The position numbers and the translations under genes were made by a program. A model generated the notes under the pieces. It was not told the DNA's origin. It searched no databases and saw only the letters and a program-made list of their open reading frames with translations. Below are positions 1-5,432 of a stretch of 6,814 nucleotides of DNA, piece after piece (positions within the stretch are counted from its first letter, which is position 1; each line of letters begins with the position of its first letter). The stretch is from Wolbachia endosymbiont of Mansonella ozzardi (GTDB lineage Bacteria; Pseudomonadota; Alphaproteobacteria; Rickettsiales; Anaplasmataceae): assembly GCF_020278625.1 (NCBI RefSeq), contig NZ_JADAKK010000040.1, forward strand, positions 1-6,814, read 5' to 3'.

Positions 1-1
1 C

Positions 2-53
2 AAAAAATTAAACAACAGTACGCCAAGTACATTGAGTTTTTTTGTTGTTTAAT
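2..53 (-). terminator. Candidate rho-independent terminator, minus strand
   Basis: An 11-bp perfect inverted repeat pairs positions 7-17 with 43-53 (core TTAAACAACA / TGTTGTTTAA). Read on the minus strand, the second arm runs directly into six T residues (2-7), the arrangement of an intrinsic terminator. The 25-nt loop contains a smaller hairpin, GTAC-GCCAA-GTAC (18-30). The stem is AT-rich, so it would be weak. It could end transcription leaving lysC, or a transcript from the promoter-like site at 91-119. On the plus strand the hairpin is not followed by a T run. Confidence 0.4.
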
Positions 54-188
54 CTATATGGACTGAAGCTAAATGATAGCTTCAATGCTATAAATAAGGA
101 TGACGGCAAAGGTTGTCAAGTGGTTTTTTCTCATATGCCAAAGCTGAGTTAATGTGCGAGAGGTCTAAGTTGTATGGCATAAGGTTAC
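54..188. other. Non-coding stretch downstream of lysC
   Basis: No credible gene is visible. The stretch holds a perfect 8-bp hairpin (TGAAGCTA 64-71 with TAGCTTCA 77-84, 5-nt loop) and a 7-bp inverted pair, TATGCCA (134-140) with TGGCATA (175-181). A 15-codon open frame (ATG at 100, TGA at 145-147) is also present but has no usable ribosome binding site. None of these matches an RNA gene I can recognise. The mixture could be decayed sequence or part of a dispersed Wolbachia repeat, which cannot be decided from one copy. Confidence 0.3.
91..119 (-). promoter_or_regulatory. Promoter-like site, minus strand, pointing out of the window
   Basis: On the minus strand a perfect -35 box TTGACA (119-114) is followed 17 bp later by TATTTA (96-91), a weak -10 box matching consensus at about half its positions. 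Transcription would start near 84 and run leftward into the hairpins at 64-84 and 7-53. If real, it would make only a very short RNA before the terminator-like hairpin. In so AT-rich a sequence a chance match is quite possible. Confidence 0.25.
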
Positions 189-1334
189 CTATACCAATTC
201 TGTATGTAAATCTCTAACTAGAACTTCAGCACATTCTCTTTGAACGATTATACTGATCTTGGTTTCAGATGCTGTGATAGCGAATATTTCTATCTTTTTC
301 TCGCTCAAGACCTTGAGCATGCGGTGCATTACTTCAGCATCATACATAACTCCAATACCAATTATTGAAATTCTAGCTATGTTATTGTTTATTATATAGC
401 TCCCATTCAGTAGCTTTTTCATTAAATCAATATCAAATTCAGAAATTACGAGACTTGATCCGTGTATCATATCAATTTTAATGTTTGTCCCTGCAATATC
501 CCTTAAAATACGTAAGGTATCTGCAAGGTTAGCAAAAGTTACAAGAGCTTCATTAGTGCTATAAGTTATTCCAGTAATTGTGTATCTCTCTAGTACATCT
601 TTTTTGTGCAGTACTATAGTTCCTTCCACCTCTTTAAAGGTGGACAGCACTTGTACTTTAACATTATGTTTCATTGCAAGCTGTACTGAGCGATTATGTA
701 GTATTTTAGCACCAGATGACGACATCTCCAACATTTCATCGTAAGAGATAGATTTGAGCTTGCGTGCTTTTGGAACAATTTTGGGATCAGCTGTATATAC
801 TCCATCAATATCAGTGAAAATTTCGCAAAATTTGACGTTAAAAGCTACCGCTAAAGCAACTGCTGATATATCAGAGCCTCCTCTTCCAAAAGTAGTGATT
901 CTATCATCATGTATACCCTGAAATCCGGCAATGATCGCTACAGTATACCCTTCAGTAAAAGACCTTTTCAGATGATCAATCTTTATTGTTTTTATTTTAG
1001 ACTCGGAGTAAAGATCATCTGTTATAATCGGTAACTGCCAAGCAAGCCAAGATTTAGCGTTTATTCCAATAGATTGGAGAGTGATTGCTAGCATGCCGCA
1101 AGAAATCTGCTCTCCCGCTGAAAGTATAACGTCATATTCTGACAGCTCTCGTTTGCAGCTTAAATTTGAGATTTGTCTAGCTTGAAAAGCCATTTGATCA
1201 GTAAATCCCGCAATGGCAGATACAACGACGATTACATTACAACCCCTCTCAACATCCTTTTTTATCAAATTTGCAACTCGGTTTAAGTCAGTTAATGAGC
1301 TCCCACCAAATTTTTTTATGATTATATTGTCCAT
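189..1334 (-). CDS. lysC: Aspartate kinase
   Basis: Cytoplasmic aspartate kinase phosphorylates L-aspartate to aspartyl-4-phosphate, the first step toward diaminopimelate and lysine, and toward threonine and methionine where those branches exist. In Wolbachia the expected use is diaminopimelate for lipid II. The 381-residue protein has the full kinase domain: KFGGSS (8-13), SAGEQIS (72-78), TTFGRGGSD (147-155), FTDIDGVYTADP (173-184) and GAKILHNRSV (208-217). Two ACT domains follow, roughly 251-315 and 321-381. The second carries TASETKISI (354-362), the segment that usually forms the effector site, so allosteric feedback is likely but the effector cannot be named. It is somewhat shorter than the usual 400-410 residues because the ACT region is compact. 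The ATG at 1334 fits the family, with KFGG close to the N-terminus. It is last in a minus-strand block, 63 bp after folC. Confidence 0.95.
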   Translation of the reverse strand: MDNIIIKKFGGSSLTDLNRVANLIKKDVERGCNVIVVVSAIAGFTDQMAFQARQISNLSCKRELSEYDVILSAGEQISCGMLAITLQSIGINAKSWLAWQLPIITDDLYSESKIKTIKIDHLKRSFTEGYTVAIIAGFQGIHDDRITTFGRGGSDISAVALAVAFNVKFCEIFTDIDGVYTADPKIVPKARKLKSISYDEMLEMSSSGAKILHNRSVQLAMKHNVKVQVLSTFKEVEGTIVLHKKDVLERYTITGITYSTNEALVTFANLADTLRILRDIAGTNIKIDMIHGSSLVISEFDIDLMKKLLNGSYIINNNIARISIIGIGVMYDAEVMHRMLKVLSEKKIEIFAITASETKISIIVQRECAEVLVRDLHTELV

Positions 1335-1356
1335 AGCTACAATATAGCTTTCCTCC
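1335..1356 (-). promoter_or_regulatory. Oddly placed ribosome binding site of lysC
   Basis: On the minus strand a strong GGAGG (1356-1352) lies 17 nt before the lysC ATG, much farther than the usual 5-9 nt. The interval contains a perfect 5-bp hairpin, AGCTA-TATTG-TAGCT (1349-1335), ending next to the ATG. Folding would bring the two elements closer. Alternatively an in-frame ATT (1343-1341), 8 nt after GGAGG, could be a rare non-AUG start adding three residues. Confidence 0.45.
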
Positions 1357-1397
1357 AGAAAAAAATATAGCGCTAGTTGATATAAACTTTAAAAGAC

Positions 1398-2765
1398 TCA
1401 GTTATTTTCCATAGCAAAATCCCTAGCTAGGAATAACGAACCACAAATCAGTATGGTTTTGACATTCTGGATAGGAGCTTTTAGTATGTGGTTTAATATG
1501 GCATCACCGATCGATTCACATTCAATAGCATTTATCCCTATATTATCCGCTCCCTTTTTGATTAGACCTGTATTTGTTGCTTTGGGCTCAGACTTAACAC
1601 AAACCGCACATAATAACTTGATATATGATTTTAAGTGTTCCAAAAACTCTTCCACGTTTCTGTTACGAGTAACCCCAAAAATCATATGAATACCTTCAGC
1701 AAAATTATTTTTCACCCAATTAGCTAACACTCTAGCACCATCGTTATTGTGCGCACCATCTAAAAATAATTGCCAATCTTTCGGTAACAAAGAAATTAAA
1801 CTGCCCTCTTTTATAAGCTCTAGTCGTGCAGGCCAGTAGGTATGTTGTAAACCTGAAGTGATATCCTCTTCTCCAAGATCAAATCCATACCTTCCACTCA
1901 AAATGCTACATGCTGCAATAGCGTTTCCTGCATTAATTATTTGGTGATCGCCCTTCAAAGAAGGCAAGGGAAATTCTATTGATTGAATAGCCGATTGGAA
2001 AACCATTCGAGCTGATGTCATTCCAGCGCTTGACGCTGGAATCCACTCATTTTTTTGCTGGATCCCAGTGTTAGCTACTTGGATGACAGACAGTTGTTTA
2101 CTGCAATTCCACTCAAAGCTACCTCTATATAAAGGAGATTTCTTATTGATTGCGCATTGCTCTAGCGTATTCATTATGGACTTTTCTTGTGGTGCTATTA
2201 CGCAAGGAACATTATGCTTCATTATTCCAGCCTTCTCACCCGCTATAGTCTCTACAGTTGGACCAAGATATTCCACATGATCAAGTGCGATGGAAGTAAT
2301 GATTGTTAAGATCGGATTATTTATAACATTTGTTGCATCACGTCTTCCACCCACGCCTACTTCGACTAAACTCACATCGGCTTCATGACGAGAGAAAGCT
2401 AAGAATGCTGCAATTGTTGCAGCTTCAAACAAAGTGATAGGCTGATCTGCAATTGCAGCGCGGCATTCTTCTAATAAACTATATAATTCATTATCGTCAA
2501 TATTACTCCCTGCAACGACTATTCTCTCATTAAAATTAACTAAATGTGGAGAAGTGTATGCATGGACCTTATATCCCGCTGACTGCATTATGTGCCTTAT
2601 AAAAGATAGTGTCGAGCCTTTTCCATTAGTTCCAGCTATGTGAACTGCCGGAGGCATCTTTTTTTCGGGACTGCCTAACTTACTTAAAAAGCTTTTCATG
2701 CGCTCAAGAGAAAAGTCTTTTTGTCTTCTACCAAGTGGCTTAGGCCAGTGAGGCATGTATATCAT
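1398..2765 (-). CDS. folC: Bifunctional folylpolyglutamate synthase / dihydrofolate synthase
   Basis: FolC ligates glutamate to dihydropteroate and/or to reduced folates in the cytoplasm, with ATP. The 455-residue protein has the Mur-ligase-like fold: P-loop GTNGKGST (45-52), LFEAATIAAF (112-121), LDHVEYLGPT followed by GEKAGIMK (161-183), HQIINAGNAIAA (274-285), WPARLE (311-316) and LDGAHN (335-340). All main motifs are intact, so it should be active. Residues about 226-250 are foreign: they are encoded by a palindromic repeat inserted in frame (2016-2088), in a loop between the EW motif (218-219) and the conserved LPLPSLKGDHQI segment, where related proteins have a short variable stretch. 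This explains a length above the usual 420-435. The start follows the mlaC remnant by 17 bp and lacks a clear Shine-Dalgarno; the ATG three codons downstream (Met4) is an alternative. Translation may once have been coupled to mlaC. Confidence 0.95.
   Translation of the reverse strand: MIYMPHWPKPLGRRQKDFSLERMKSFLSKLGSPEKKMPPAVHIAGTNGKGSTLSFIRHIMQSAGYKVHAYTSPHLVNFNERIVVAGSNIDDNELYSLLEECRAAIADQPITLFEAATIAAFLAFSRHEADVSLVEVGVGGRRDATNVINNPILTIITSIALDHVEYLGPTVETIAGEKAGIMKHNVPCVIAPQEKSIMNTLEQCAINKKSPLYRGSFEWNCSKQLSVIQVANTGIQQKNEWIPASSAGMTSARMVFQSAIQSIEFPLPSLKGDHQIINAGNAIAACSILSGRYGFDLGEEDITSGLQHTYWPARLELIKEGSLISLLPKDWQLFLDGAHNNDGARVLANWVKNNFAEGIHMIFGVTRNRNVEEFLEHLKSYIKLLCAVCVKSEPKATNTGLIKKGADNIGINAIECESIGDAILNHILKAPIQNVKTILICGSLFLARDFAMENN
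2016..2088. repeat. Wolbachia-type palindromic element inside folC
   Basis: A compound palindrome of about 73 bp begins TGTCAT (2016-2021) and ends ATGACA (2083-2088). Its left half is a perfect 8-bp hairpin, TTCCAGCG (2021-2028) with CGCTGGAA (2034-2041) around a 5-nt loop. Its right half is a decayed hairpin, ATCCCAGTG (2062-2070) with TACTTGGAT (2076-2084). This two-hairpin layout with CCAGxG / CxCTGG cores is that of the dispersed Wolbachia palindromic elements, analogous to the Rickettsia palindromic elements known to sit in frame within genes. On the folC strand it is read as an open peptide (residues 226-250, including WIPASSAGMT) with no stop codon. The right arm has lost perfect pairing, which suggests an old insertion. 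Confidence 0.85.
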
Positions 2766-2782
2766 AGATTGTTACTACATTT

Positions 2783-3352
2783 TTATTCATCTATAACACT
2801 TGCTATATCATACGTATCAATTTTTTCACTGAATTGAGAACGTTGATTAATAGAAATACTTATTCCATTCATTACAACATCATTGATTAATAAAGAACTG
2901 TTACTTTTAGCAACTTTAAAGTCAATATTTGTAAATTCTTCGTCGCCGTAGGAAGATCTTGTATTAACCAAGCAAGTTCCATCATCACCTGCTTTTAAGC
3001 CTATTATAGCCATTTCGCTGTTGTTCATGTACTTATACAAAATTTTGTGCACAAATGCATAAGATGCATCTCAATATTTTTTCAAGAAACTTTCTCTTTC
3101 TTCTTGGGTAATCAAAGTCCAATGTTTTCCCATTACAAATCGGAATATTTCTTTGAGATTAACATTGTTTCGAATGATCTCCTGAAGCTTTCTATATACA
3201 CATTACAGATCTCTTTTCTTCTCTTTTGCATATATGCTATTCACTTGTTGGTTCATAGCATGCACAAAAGTTTTGTGATCTGCACAACTGGTGTAATCAC
3301 CTGAAGAAATTATAACAAAAACAATAATGATTAAAACTTTAACAATATTCAT
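2783..3352 (-). pseudogene. mlaC: mlaC (Ttg2D) phospholipid-binding protein, pseudogene with two in-frame stops
   Basis: Read in one frame from the ATG at 3352 to the TAA at 2783, this is a 189-codon gene interrupted by TAA at codon 50 (3205-3203) and TGA at codon 94 (3073-3071), with no frameshift. The translation has a hydrophobic signal peptide (residues 3-15, cleavage probably near 24), a helical segment LQEIIRNNVNLKEIFRFVMG (56-75), KHWTLITQEERESFLKKY (76-93) and, near the C-terminus, LINDVVMNGISISINQRSQF. These match the MlaC/Ttg2D family: the lGr.W....eqr.eF segment and the DV.ieG.Sl..n.RsqF signature. MlaC shuttles phospholipid through the periplasm between the outer membrane and the MlaFEDB transporter. 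The reading frame remains open after codon 94 from a GTG at 3052, giving 89 codons, but that product would lack the signal peptide and half the domain. The second stop is one C-to-T change from CGA (Arg). Inactivation looks recent, because the frame is otherwise preserved. Confidence 0.85.
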
Positions 3353-3405
3353 AAGATACACTTATTGACCGCCACACTTAAAATGCAAAGTTTAATAAAG
3401 GTTGA

Positions 3406-3434
3406 ATAATAGTCAGTTTTACTGTTGACTGCAA
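3406..3434 (-). promoter_or_regulatory. Candidate promoter of the mlaC-folC-lysC block
   Basis: On the minus strand TTGCAG (3434-3429) and TATTAT (3411-3406) are separated by 17 bp. The -10 box is good (5 of 6); the -35 box matches only at TTG. The start would fall near 3399, leaving a leader of about 47 nt before the mlaC remnant. It is the only reasonable promoter I see upstream of folC and lysC, so it may now serve mainly those two genes. Confidence 0.35.
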
Positions 3435-3442
3435 TATACATA

Positions 3443-3472
3443 TAGACACAACTTGTGTAAACCAGCTATAAT
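3443..3472 (+). promoter_or_regulatory. Strong sigma70-type promoter for the structured RNA (and perhaps ratA)
   Basis: TAGACA (3443-3448, 5 of 6 to consensus) and a perfect TATAAT (3467-3472) are separated by 18 bp. The start is expected at about 3478-3479, exactly the GGG that forms the 5' end of the long closing stem of the RNA at 3478-3634. This is the best promoter in the window. It lies about 180 bp before the ratA start, much farther than a simple mRNA promoter requires. Confidence 0.6.
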
Positions 3473-3477
3473 TATAA

Positions 3478-3634
3478 GGGTCTGTTCTATACGTTATGAG
3501 TTAAGTTAAATTTCCCGAGCGATAATTTCTAGTCAAGGGAATTGCCTCTATTAACTTCATTGAAATTAATACGTGATGCCCACTTTAACTTTAGGTCTCA
3601 GGAATCTACTAAGACTGACGGTAGATATGGATCC
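3478..3634 (+). ncRNA. ssrS: Structured RNA of about 157 nt, probable 6S RNA
   Basis: The two ends pair in a long, nearly continuous stem. Positions 3478-3485 pair with 3627-3634, 3486-3490 with 3621-3625 (one bulged T), and 3492-3496 with 3616-3620 (one bulged A), including several G-U pairs. A second perfect 8-bp helix, AAGTTAAA (3503-3510) with TTTAACTT (3584-3591), continues the rod. Inside lie smaller helices TTCCC (3512-3516) / GGGAA (3537-3541) and TTAACTT / AAATTAA (3551-3569, one mismatch). The segment CCCGAGCGATAATTTC (3514-3529) resembles the CCCTGAGCCGATATTTC stretch at the 5' side of the central bubble in E. coli 6S RNA, which I recall from memory. 6S RNA mimics an open promoter and sequesters the housekeeping RNA polymerase; about 160 nt is normal for the class. 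No T-rich terminator follows, so the 3' end may be processed. The alternative is a structured 5' leader of ratA. The structure is seen; its identity is inferred. Confidence 0.55.
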
Positions 3635-3655
3635 TATTCCAGTTGATTTAGATTT

Positions 3656-4105
3656 ATGCTCTACCTACACAAAGAACAAGGTACTTTTTTCTGTTCATCT
3701 GATGAGATATTTCAGGTTGTAATTGATGTTGAGAAGTATCCTGATTTTGTTCCTTGGTGCAAAGCTGTTTATATAAAAGAAAAAATCGATAGCCAAATGG
3801 TTGTGGATCTTCTAGCATCTTTTCATGGTATTAAAGGAAAGTATACATCAGAAGTAACCTTTCTTGCTCCAAGCAGAACAAATGAAGGTTGGATAAAAGC
3901 TGTATCATCAAATGGAATATTCAAACATTTATATAATGAATGGAAATTCATTCCTGTAGGTGAAAATAAGACCATGGTGAAATTTTACATAGAATTTAAG
4001 TTTAAATCTAGCTCGCTTTCAACTCTATTAAACCCAGTGTACAAATATACACAAAGTAAAATAATTGCTGCATTCAAAGAAAGAGTTGAGAACCTTGCTA
4101 AGTAA
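3656..4105 (+). CDS. ratA: Coq10/RatA-like START-domain (SRPBCC) protein
   Basis: This 149-residue single-domain protein belongs to the polyketide cyclase / START-like family that includes mitochondrial Coq10 and E. coli RatA. Family signatures visible are VVIDVEKYPDFVPWC (21-35), the central GKYTSEVTF strand (61-69), the GIFKHLYNEWKF segment (87-98) and the C-terminal helix IIAAFKERVENL (136-147). Alphaproteobacterial and mitochondrial members bind ubiquinone and help respiration; the RatA label comes from the E. coli protein reported to block ribosomal subunit association. I favour the quinone-chaperone role, given the bacterium's respiratory lifestyle, but the sequence alone does not decide. 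Length is normal and the protein looks intact. The start ATG has no clear Shine-Dalgarno, and an in-frame TGA five codons upstream (3644-3646) limits extension. The gene follows the structured RNA by 21 nt and dsbA follows after 65 bp. Confidence 0.88.
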   Translation: MLYLHKEQGTFFCSSDEIFQVVIDVEKYPDFVPWCKAVYIKEKIDSQMVVDLLASFHGIKGKYTSEVTFLAPSRTNEGWIKAVSSNGIFKHLYNEWKFIPVGENKTMVKFYIEFKFKSSSLSTLLNPVYKYTQSKIIAAFKERVENLAK

Positions 4106-4113
4106 AAGTTATC

Positions 4114-4142
4114 TTGACATTATTAATATAGATACGTAATTT
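4114..4142 (+). promoter_or_regulatory. Candidate dsbA promoter
   Basis: A perfect -35 box TTGACA (4114-4119) lies just after the ratA stop. With a 17-bp spacer the -10 would be TAATTT (4137-4142), which matches only partly. The start would be near 4149, leaving about 20 nt before the dsbA ATG. It could give dsbA expression independent of ratA. Confidence 0.4.
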
Positions 4143-4170
4143 TCTTAGTAATTTTAGTGTTTATATTGTA

Positions 4171-4881
4171 ATGATTTTCAGAATATTGCTTTTACTAATT
4201 TTTATAAGTGTTAATTCTTATGCAGTTACTAAACAAGACTTGTCCAACAGCCAGTACACTCGAAAAACTGGTGAAACAACAGCAGAAGAACTATTATCAC
4301 CATTGCCCGATGACAAATCACTAGGAAATCCAAAAGCGCCAATTTTAATGATAGAATATGCTTCGCTCACTTGTTATCACTGTTCCCTTTTTCATAAGGA
4401 GGTTTTTCCTGCAATTAAAAAGAAATATATAGATACGGGAAAAATGTTATATATATTCCGTCATTTTCCTCTAGATTACAGAGGATTAAAAGCTGCAATG
4501 CTAAGCTATTGCTATGAAAAAGAAGAAGACTACTTTAATTTTAACAAAGCTGTTTTTAATTCAATAGACTCGTGGAACTATTCTGATTTAAGTGATTTAA
4601 CTGTACTACAAAGAATTGCCGCACTAAGTAACTTAAAGCAGGACCTGTTTAACCAATACATCGATGAAAAGAAAAACAAGGAAGTGTTTGACAAAATTAT
4701 AAACGATAAATCACTGGCAATAAATAAGCTTGGTATTATGGCTACTCCAATATTTTTTATTAAGCTTAGTAACGATAAATCAGGTACAGAACATAATAAA
4801 ATTAAACACGAAGGATATAAAACATTAGAATACTTCACTAATGTAATAGATAGGCTATATGAAAAAGCTATAGTGAAATGA
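4171..4881 (+). CDS. dsbA: DsbA-family thiol:disulfide oxidoreductase
   Basis: This exported thioredoxin-fold protein introduces or rearranges disulfides in periplasmic proteins. The 236-residue product starts with a typical signal peptide (hydrophobic 3-14, likely cleavage after SYA at 18). After a charged linker the fold begins at about residue 50 with GNPKAPILMIEYASLTCYHC. The active site is C68-Y69-H70-C71, and the cis-proline loop is T192-P193 (MATPIFFI), the pair that contacts the CXXC. A helical insertion lies between, as in DsbA/DsbG proteins. There is a third cysteine, C114, but no partner for it, so a second structural disulfide within one chain cannot form. CYHC differs from the CPHC of E. 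coli DsbA, and the X-X dipeptide tunes redox potential. Wolbachia strains are known to encode two DsbA-like proteins (alpha-DsbA1 and alpha-DsbA2). The short N-terminal linker argues against the trimerising alpha-DsbA2 form, but this is inference. Confidence 0.9.
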   Translation: MIFRILLLLIFISVNSYAVTKQDLSNSQYTRKTGETTAEELLSPLPDDKSLGNPKAPILMIEYASLTCYHCSLFHKEVFPAIKKKYIDTGKMLYIFRHFPLDYRGLKAAMLSYCYEKEEDYFNFNKAVFNSIDSWNYSDLSDLTVLQRIAALSNLKQDLFNQYIDEKKNKEVFDKIINDKSLAINKLGIMATPIFFIKLSNDKSGTEHNKIKHEGYKTLEYFTNVIDRLYEKAIVK

Positions 4882-4907
4882 TACCACTGTAGCTTATCAT
4901 AAAAAAA

Positions 4908-5186
4908 CTATGTTGAGCTATCGTTTTTTACCACTGCTTGCTGTTTCTTACGCTCAAATTCTCTTTTTTTACTGTGCCAAGCGTAATAATACATAGCAAT
5001 TTTATTTTCTATTAATATTATTGTTCCATCATAAAACTGAACCATATCCATAACTTTTTTCTGGGCTTCATCAAAACGTTCCCTATATTTCTCACGATAA
5101 GCTGGGTTATGTAACAATGTAACCCCTTCATCTTTATTAGATTTTTTGCTTAACGTTTCAACTTCACCAGCAATATTATAAGACAT
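4908..5186 (-). CDS. Small conserved-looking hypothetical protein (92 aa)
   Basis: I do not firmly recognise this gene. It encodes 92 residues, highly charged, without cysteine, signal peptide or a transmembrane helix. The middle (about 28-48, NPAYREKYRERFDEAQKKV) looks helical. A short beta-like segment MVQFYDGTIILIENKIAMYYYAW (48-70) follows, then a basic tail rich in Lys, Arg and Gln. The pattern of a polar helix followed by DGTIIL.EN......Y.W and a basic end recalls small Rickettsiales-restricted proteins such as DUF2671, but that is from memory and weak. A very strong GAGGGGG just before the ATG supports it as a real, translated gene. It converges on dsbA, with 26 bp between the stops, and diverges from the methyltransferase. 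Confidence 0.75.
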   Translation of the reverse strand: MSYNIAGEVETLSKKSNKDEGVTLLHNPAYREKYRERFDEAQKKVMDMVQFYDGTIILIENKIAMYYYAWHSKKREFERKKQQAVVKNDSST

Positions 5187-5190
5187 ATAA

Positions 5191-5197
5191 CCCCCTC
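5191..5197 (-). promoter_or_regulatory. Strong Shine-Dalgarno of the 92-aa gene
   Basis: GAGGGGG on the minus strand ends 4 nt before the ATG, with its GAGG core 7 nt away. It is the best ribosome binding site in the window, where most genes lack one. It fixes the start of the small gene and argues that the gene is real and well translated. Confidence 0.7.
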
Positions 5198-5370
5198 TAA
5201 TTGATTATGAAAATTATATTTTAACTAAAGAGAAACGCTCATAAGCAGTTCCTCAAATTCTAGCATGACAATCTATCGATTATTATACTAGTTAATTATA
5301 ATATTATATATAATAATTTCTGTCACTTAAAATTTTACGCTGTAAAAAATAATAACCTAAGATAAACGTT

Positions 5371-5399
5371 TTTACCATTTTTAAGCTAACATATATAAA
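5371..5399 (+). promoter_or_regulatory. Candidate promoter of the O-methyltransferase
   Basis: TTTACC (5371-5376, 4 of 6) and TATAAA (5394-5399, 5 of 6) are separated by exactly 17 bp. The start would be near 5406, giving a leader of about 27 nt before the ATG at 5433. The surroundings are nearly all A and T, so the -10 match carries limited weight. Confidence 0.4.
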
Positions 5400-5432
5400 T
5401 TTTATATAAACTAAATCTATTTAATAGTAAGC

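Larger units (their letters stand above)
5187..5432. other. AT-rich divergent spacer
   Basis: This 246-bp stretch separates two divergent genes. It is extremely AT-rich, especially 5281-5420, and contains a perfect 14-bp palindrome, TATTATATATAATA (5302-5315). No RNA gene is recognisable. A TATAAT on the minus strand (5218-5213) could be the -10 of the small gene at 4908-5186, but it lacks a convincing -35. Base composition alone would produce many such matches. Confidence 0.35.

Noticed and set aside
100..147. Fifteen-codon plus-strand frame as a small protein gene
   Set aside because: It has no properly spaced ribosome binding site and is too short to judge from a single sequence.
1453..2280. 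Plus-strand open frames of 78 and 70 codons within 1453-1689 and 2068-2280
   Set aside because: They lie antisense within folC, whose full set of motifs is on the minus strand, and show no family motifs of their own.
3047..3304. Plus-strand 85-codon open frame with a hydrophobic segment
   Set aside because: It is antisense to the mlaC remnant. The minus strand reads as MlaC across the whole interval apart from two stops, which explains the sequence better.
3478..3634. tRNA, tmRNA, RNase P RNA or SRP RNA as the identity of the structured RNA
   Set aside because: No tRNA-like arms, tag reading frame, RNase P core motif or SRP tetraloop domain could be found.
3478..3655. A remnant of lipA or another coding gene upstream of ratA
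   Set aside because: All frames contain frequent stops, no lipoyl synthase motif is visible, and long-range pairing explains the sequence better as RNA.
4578..4838. Minus-strand 86-codon open frame
   Set aside because: It is antisense to dsbA, which carries clear thioredoxin-fold motifs here, including the cis-proline loop.
4878..4907. Hairpin ATGATA / TATCAT (4878-4900) followed by seven A residues, as a dsbA terminator
   Set aside because: The homopolymer is A, not T, on the transcribed plus strand, the stem is only 6 weak pairs, and on the minus strand the T run precedes the hairpin.
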